Below are positions 32,220-35,276 of a stretch of DNA of 35,276 nucleotides, piece after piece. Position 1 is the first letter of the stretch. Every line of letters begins with the position of its first letter. Below the pieces are notes generated by a model that saw only the letters and a program-made list of their open reading frames with translations, was not told the origin of the DNA and did not search any database. The DNA comes from a virus, in IMG/VR virus record IMGVR_UViG_3300044798_000308, positions 1-35,276 of that record; one strand, written 5' to 3'. The translations under genes and the position numbers were made by a program.

Positions 32220-34115
32220 TTAAAGCATAAAATAATCAGGATCAGCTCCTGCTTTGGCCTGATCATGATCAAAGATTGGTGAATATTCCGTATTTTGAAA
32301 GTCCATGCCACCAGGGGCGGGTTTCTCTTCAATGTCGTTGGCAGTTCGCGGACGTAGTTGCGTAGCACAATAATAGCAAATCATGTGCGTCATTACGCAG
32401 TCGTCTGTTGCCCCAGACCGGGCCGAATAACGCTCGGTACCCTCCTCCTCCTCCACAAAATCAAACATTTCATCAATATCATCTTCACACCGAACAATTA
32501 CGGTCCATTCATCCAGAGCCTCCCGGTAACGACCGATCAGTTCATTCTTGTTACGGAAGGTAGTCTGCCACCCGATCCAGTTCGAGTATGCGTTTCTTGC
32601 CTTGTCTTCTCGCATCCATCGGTACCACTTCGGGTACATGAGAACTTTTACAAGGTCAGAAGCCACGGTTGTGATGGTATTGCACTCGGGAGCGACCTCA
32701 GCGGTGTTGTAAAGGTACCCTATTGCCGCCAGGATGCGTGCAAACTGAGTAGGTGGGGCATAACCATGCCAACGTGCGACCTGCCTCAAGGGCTTGTTTA
32801 TATCCTCGGGAACAATGTATACCTGGGCGCACGCCGGATCACCTCCATCAATGCCCATTGATGGGTCACCGGCGACATAATACTTCTCGTTCGCCTTGGC
32901 AAACTCCCATATTTGAAACCGACCTTCATACTGAGGAGATAAACGCGGGGTAAGATTGTCCTTATCGTCGAGACGTATTTCCCCGCGCCATTTGGACGGT
33001 CGGCAAAAGTGGGTGATCATGTCATTGAGACGCTTCTTCGAGAACGCACATCGACCGGATGCCACGAAAGCCTCGGCGGGGGTGAGCGGAAACTCCTGAT
33101 GAAACTTCTCTGGATCTCCGTCCGTGGCCTCAAACTCGTCCATCTTATCACGTCTCCAGACGAGCTGCCCGTTGGTTATGTTAAAATCGAGTTGATCCTT
33201 ACACTTCTTTACAATCGCTTCTTCTTCCTGCGTTCTTGAGAATTCACGGGGAACCGACACTGAATATCCGGGTTCTCGGAACCACTCCATAAAGACAAAG
33301 TCCCACTTTAGGATTCCCCGCTCGGATCTGCGACAAATTCTATGCCACGTCGAATGTCGACCGCGTGCAGTACTTTCCATGATTCCGATGGAGTGTTTGT
33401 AGTTGACAAGTGATCCGAAGATACCTTCCGTGATCGAGTTTGAGTTGCGATAACGGGCGACTTCGGCCAAATGGGCTCCATAGAGCGACTTGGAATAAGC
33501 GGCCCCAGAAGACTGGTTAGCGGATTCAAAGTATAGTAGGCTTTTCATTCCTGGATCACGCGCTCGATCGATATCTTTAATCCTGTCAAATCCGAGCAGT
33601 TGACCTCTGACATCGTACCTCTTTTCCGGCTGGATCCACCACGGTAGGTTTTCCCAGGCGGTTCGCGCCATAGAAAAATTAACGTCTACCCGGTCTTCTT
33701 CGTCTGACATTGAAAGGGTGTGGATGTTTGGGTGAAGGAAACACAACCAGCACATAAAAGCAACTGAAAGAGTTGTGATTCCGAGCTGTCGGGCTTTCAG
33801 AACAATGATCCTGATCTTGTCGTTGAGATTAAACTGTCTTTCAAACGACGCCAGCATGAGTTCCTGGCTATCCCAGAAGGGCCACAATGGTTGTACACCG
33901 GCTTTTTTTGTTCTTATGAAGTGGTAGTTTTCGAGGTAATATCGTGGGTTACGCAGACACTTATTGATCTCGCCGACAACAAAACGTAGTTCTATTTCCG
34001 TCAATAGGTCCCATGCCCGGCGAGCGTTCTTACCGGCCTCCTCAAATCTAACTTCGAGTTGCTCTAGAGGCTCGTAAAGACTCTCATTCTTACGTCTAAG
34101 TACATTACTAAGCAA
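32220..34115 (-). CDS. terL: Terminase large subunit (631 aa)
   Basis: The only start in frame after the upstream stop is TTG at 34115, with GGGA 4 nt before it. The ATPase has a Walker A-like KARQLGITT (107-115), a Walker B-like LYGAHLAEVA (211-220) and a coupling motif IMESTARG (245-252). The linker has FPLTPAEAF (342-350). The RNase H-like nuclease shows YVAGDPSMGIDGGDP (413-427, D417), APECNT (475-480, E477) and DDCVMTHM (571-578, D571/D572). All expected acidic positions are present, so it should be active. It forms the motor that docks on the portal, packages and cuts DNA. A small terminase was not found nearby. Confidence 0.9.
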   Translation of the reverse strand: MLSNVLRRKNESLYEPLEQLEVRFEEAGKNARRAWDLLTEIELRFVVGEINKCLRNPRYYLENYHFIRTKKAGVQPLWPFWDSQELMLASFERQFNLNDKIRIIVLKARQLGITTLSVAFMCWLCFLHPNIHTLSMSDEEDRVDVNFSMARTAWENLPWWIQPEKRYDVRGQLLGFDRIKDIDRARDPGMKSLLYFESANQSSGAAYSKSLYGAHLAEVARYRNSNSITEGIFGSLVNYKHSIGIMESTARGRHSTWHRICRRSERGILKWDFVFMEWFREPGYSVSVPREFSRTQEEEAIVKKCKDQLDFNITNGQLVWRRDKMDEFEATDGDPEKFHQEFPLTPAEAFVASGRCAFSKKRLNDMITHFCRPSKWRGEIRLDDKDNLTPRLSPQYEGRFQIWEFAKANEKYYVAGDPSMGIDGGDPACAQVYIVPEDINKPLRQVARWHGYAPPTQFARILAAIGYLYNTAEVAPECNTITTVASDLVKVLMYPKWYRWMREDKARNAYSNWIGWQTTFRNKNELIGRYREALDEWTVIVRCEDDIDEMFDFVEEEEGTERYSARSGATDDCVMTHMICYYCATQLRPRTANDIEEKPAPGGMDFQNTEYSPIFDHDQAKAGADPDYFML

Positions 34116-34130
34116 TTATCCCGACCGCAT
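34116..34130 (-). other. Four-codon leader ending in a stop in frame with terL
   Basis: On the minus strand ATG CGG TCG GGA TAA (M-R-S-G-stop) ends exactly before the TTG used by terL, in the same frame. GGTGAG lies a few nt upstream of this ATG, a better SD than the one before the TTG. Either a leader minicistron drives re-initiation at the TTG, or the old terL start has been cut off by a stop mutation. Confidence 0.5.
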
Positions 34131-34134
34131 AATC

Positions 34135-34545
34135 TCACCCAGTAGTTTTAGTTTTCCCGATTTCTGAAACGGCCTGTTTTACAAAAGCATCAAGTTCTTC
34201 TTGACTCATTCCTTGACGGCGAAGTTCATCAACCTGTTCTTGAACAAACGCACCTTCATCCGAATATGGTTCAAACCCCCCGTCCGTGGGAGCCATACGA
34301 GCTTTAATAAACTCTTTGAGTTTGGCCTCTTTGTTTGGTATGTCTCCCAGGGCTATATCTACAGCTTTGCTCTGTCCCTTGAACTCTCGTATGAGCGCGG
34401 TCTGCATACTCACAACCAAGGACATGAAATGATAGGCAACGTAGACTACGCTCGCAAAAGCAAATAGCAATAGCGCTGAAGAGAAGATAATCGCAACCAA
34501 AATCCACATGCCCGGCATTATATCAGTATACTCCATAAATGTCAC
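34135..34545 (-). CDS. Single-helix membrane protein (136 aa)
   Basis: ATG at 34545 overlaps the upstream gene's end by 4 nt (ATGA-type); Met4 and Met10 are other possible starts. A strongly hydrophobic segment at about residues 13-38 (MWILVAIIFSSALLLFAFAS) is a likely transmembrane helix. The remaining ~90 residues are hydrophilic and helical (EFIKARMAPTD..., EQVDELRRQGMSQEELDAFV). It resembles small phage inner-membrane proteins in shape. Holin and spanin are possible, but it lacks a second helix and a lipobox, so I do not assign one. Confidence 0.6.
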   Translation of the reverse strand: MTFMEYTDIMPGMWILVAIIFSSALLLFAFASVVYVAYHFMSLVVSMQTALIREFKGQSKAVDIALGDIPNKEAKLKEFIKARMAPTDGGFEPYSDEGAFVQEQVDELRRQGMSQEELDAFVKQAVSEIGKTKTTG

Positions 34546-34826
34546 TGGATCAGTGGATTAACAGGCTGAAGATATGGGATGCATTCGCTCACGCCGGTCA
34601 TGGGATCGCCTTCCACAATTTCCAGGCCAACAAGAAACCCCTCGGCATCGTAGTCTAAGCACATCCATCCATTGCGAAGTACAAGTTCCCCATCGTGGCG
34701 GCGTGGAAGTTTTTTTTGATCAGGACTTAGGTTAATGTAGATTCGTGAATCGGAGGTACCTTCTAGCGAACCCATAGCAGGATTCACCATTAGTGGTTCG
34801 TTGTCGCTTTTGAAAAGGATTTTCAT
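34542..34826 (-). CDS. DUF2283-like small protein (94 aa)
   Basis: ATG at 34826, with only a weak AGAG SD. The middle has DSRIYINLS, then GWMCLDYDAEGFLVGLEIVE. A D-Y/D-x-D-x-x-G-x-L-V-G-L/I-E-I motif is characteristic of DUF2283, a small beta-rich family with no established function, common in bacteria and phages. The match is partial, covering residues about 28-72. The gene is the first after the tRNA and starts the terminase operon in this window. Confidence 0.5.
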   Translation of the reverse strand: MKILFKSDNEPLMVNPAMGSLEGTSDSRIYINLSPDQKKLPRRHDGELVLRNGWMCLDYDAEGFLVGLEIVEGDPMTGVSECIPYLQPVNPLIQ

Positions 34827-34839
34827 CGGAACTCTCTGC

Positions 34840-34858
34840 CCAAGCCAAAACGGCTTGG
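34840..34858 (-). promoter_or_regulatory. Perfect 7-bp hairpin between tRNA and DUF2283-like gene
   Basis: On the minus strand CCAAGCC pairs with GGCTTGG around a GTTTT loop, 13 nt upstream of the start at 34826. No U-tract follows, so it is unlikely to be an intrinsic terminator. It may help process the tRNA from the mRNA, or control translation of the next gene. Confidence 0.5.
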
Positions 34859-34907
34859 ACCTGTCTATTGAAGTCCGAGTGTGTGCGGTATCGACGTTGA
34901 AGGTTAT

Positions 34908-34983
34908 TGGTCTGGGAGGTGAGATTCGAACTCACGTCGTCATGATCCCAAGTCATGTGCCTAAACCCCTAGGCTACTCCCAG
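34908..34983 (-). tRNA. tRNA-Pro (anticodon UGG) with encoded CCA
   Basis: Read on the minus strand. The acceptor stem CTGGGAG (34977-34983) pairs with CTCCCAG (34912-34918). The D arm is short (GCC/GGC). The anticodon stem CATGA/TCATG encloses the loop CTTGGGA, so the anticodon is TGG. The T arm GTGAG-TTCGAAT-CTCAC is canonical. Discriminator A and CCA (34908-34910) are encoded. All arms are intact. It may help decode proline codons (CCA/CCG and others) in the proline-rich virion proteins. It overlaps the end of a putative 54-aa ORF. Confidence 0.95.
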
Positions 34984-35125
34984 ACGAGCGATACCATCGC
35001 TTAGAAAGGTCCAGCGCCATTGAGCGCCGAACCTTCCTCGGCTCGCCAGGGTAGTCTTCAGACAGGTTTTTAAAGGCTTCTTTGCGAAACCTATACCTGC
35101 GAACGGCTCTGCTGTCGATTTTCAT
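34961..35125 (-). CDS. Possible small basic protein read into the tRNA gene (54 aa)
   Basis: ATG at 35125 follows the last CAAGG unit of the pentamer array by 5 nt, which serves as an SD. The product (MKIDSRAVRRYRFRKEAFKN, then LSEDYPGEPRKVRRSMALDL) is basic and plausibly helical. Its final residues (SSGSSLGV) are encoded by the tRNA's 5' half, and the stop lies at 34961-34963. Coding potential is supported by the SD and composition but weakened by the 23-nt tRNA overlap. Function unknown. Confidence 0.4.
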   Translation of the reverse strand: MKIDSRAVRRYRFRKEAFKNLSEDYPGEPRKVRRSMALDLSKRWYRSSGSSLGV

Positions 35126-35130
35126 TGATT

Positions 35131-35195
35131 CCTTGCCTTGCCTTGCCTGGCCCCGCCATGCCCAGCCACGCCCGGCCACGCCCGGCCCAGCCGTG
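35131..35195. repeat. Pentamer array 2: 13 units of CCNNG (CNNGG on the transcribed strand)
   Basis: Thirteen contiguous pentamers fit CCNNG on the plus strand with no exception. The middle dinucleotide varies (TT, TG, CC, AT, CA, AC, CG, GT). As in array 1, the transcribed strand ends in three CAAGG units next to the downstream start. It lies in the 80-nt gap between the stop at 35206 and ATG at 35125. Flanks are AT-rich. Confidence 0.9.
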
Positions 35196-35205
35196 ATACA
35201 AATTT

Positions 35206-35276
35206 CTACCGTGGCCAGCCCTCAGATTTAAGCGCTATTCTGGTTGGGCTTTTCGCTCCCATTTTTAGAGAGCGTT
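35206..35276 (-). CDS. 3' end of a partial CDS (at least 22 codons)
   Basis: The frame is open from the right window edge to TAG at 35206-35208, reading ...RSLKMGAKSPTRIALKSEGWPR. No SD precedes the internal ATG at 35262, so the segment is more likely the C-terminus of a longer protein than a gene of its own. No family is identifiable from this length. Confidence 0.4.
   Translation of the reverse strand, partial: RSLKMGAKSPTRIALKSEGWPR

Noticed and set aside
32358-32861. Plus-strand ORF of 167 codons inside terL
   Set aside because: Antisense to the nuclease domain of the terminase, whose motifs are intact; no SD or plausible protein features.
34135-34545. Small terminase subunit
   Set aside because: The gene upstream of terL encodes a membrane-spanning protein with no helix-turn-helix; it does not fit a small terminase.
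26853-35195. CNNGG arrays as protein-coding repeats (Arg-Gln-Gly-Lys-Ala-like)
   Set aside because: Short frames through the arrays exist, but neither array needs a coding explanation: better starts lie after each array, and the variable middle bases do not follow codon positions.
1-35276. CRISPR array, IS element, integrase or attachment sites
   Set aside because: No regularly spaced direct repeats with unique spacers, no transposase or integrase motifs and no duplicated tRNA end were seen. The tRNA could serve as an attachment site, but nothing supports it here.

Overview
The window looks like the virion-structure half of an uncultured tailed bacteriophage or prophage (Caudoviricetes). Every gene I can support lies on the minus strand, so transcription runs from position 35276 towards 1. 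Genes are packed head to tail, with 1-14 nt overlaps or short gaps and good Shine-Dalgarno (SD) sequences. There is no gene-free stretch over 300 bases. I see no metabolic or ribosomal genes, IS element, integrase or CRISPR array. The host cannot be named. Adaptor and nozzle-like proteins followed by many fibre proteins, with no tape-measure or tail-tube gene, suggest a short-tailed (podovirus-type) virion, but the rest of the genome is not visible.

Reading in the direction of transcription. 35276-34900: end of a partial gene, an array of CNNGG pentamers, a possible 54-aa gene, and tRNA-Pro(UGG). 34826-28279: a DUF2283-like protein, a one-helix membrane protein, the large terminase, a zinc-ribbon/proline-rich protein, an unknown protein, an FmdB-type zinc ribbon, the portal, and another small zinc-ribbon protein. 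28239-26215: a run of seven small, mostly basic or proline-rich proteins (one DUF6496-like, one of 59 aa), broken by a second CNNGG array. 26138-24099: scaffold and major capsid protein. 24086-21838: five small proteins of two paralogous families in the order A-B-A-A-B, probably capsid decoration. 21776-18676: a virion protein, a GT2 glycosyltransferase, a small acidic protein, a pair of ~100-aa paralogues and a tail-fibre-like protein. 18669-11791: three paralogous ~760-aa surface or fibre proteins. 11791-7189: two small accessory proteins, two head-tail adaptor-like proteins and a nozzle-like protein. 7173-1: an 1881-aa fibre with a LamG-like domain and about 14 beta repeats, a 435-aa fibre, and the start of another gene.

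The genes fit one assembly programme: terminase packages DNA through the portal into a scaffold-built HK97-type shell, small proteins decorate the shell, adaptors and nozzle close the neck, and many duplicated fibre proteins contact the host. The most unusual element is a pair of 12- and 13-unit arrays. In both, every pentamer keeps C--GG while the middle two bases vary, both sit in a gene leader, and both end with three CAAGG units on the transcribed side. Other points of interest are an in-frame stop just before the terminase TTG start, a 36-residue motif shared by an adaptor and a small protein, strong intergenic hairpins, and repeated duplication of surface-protein genes.
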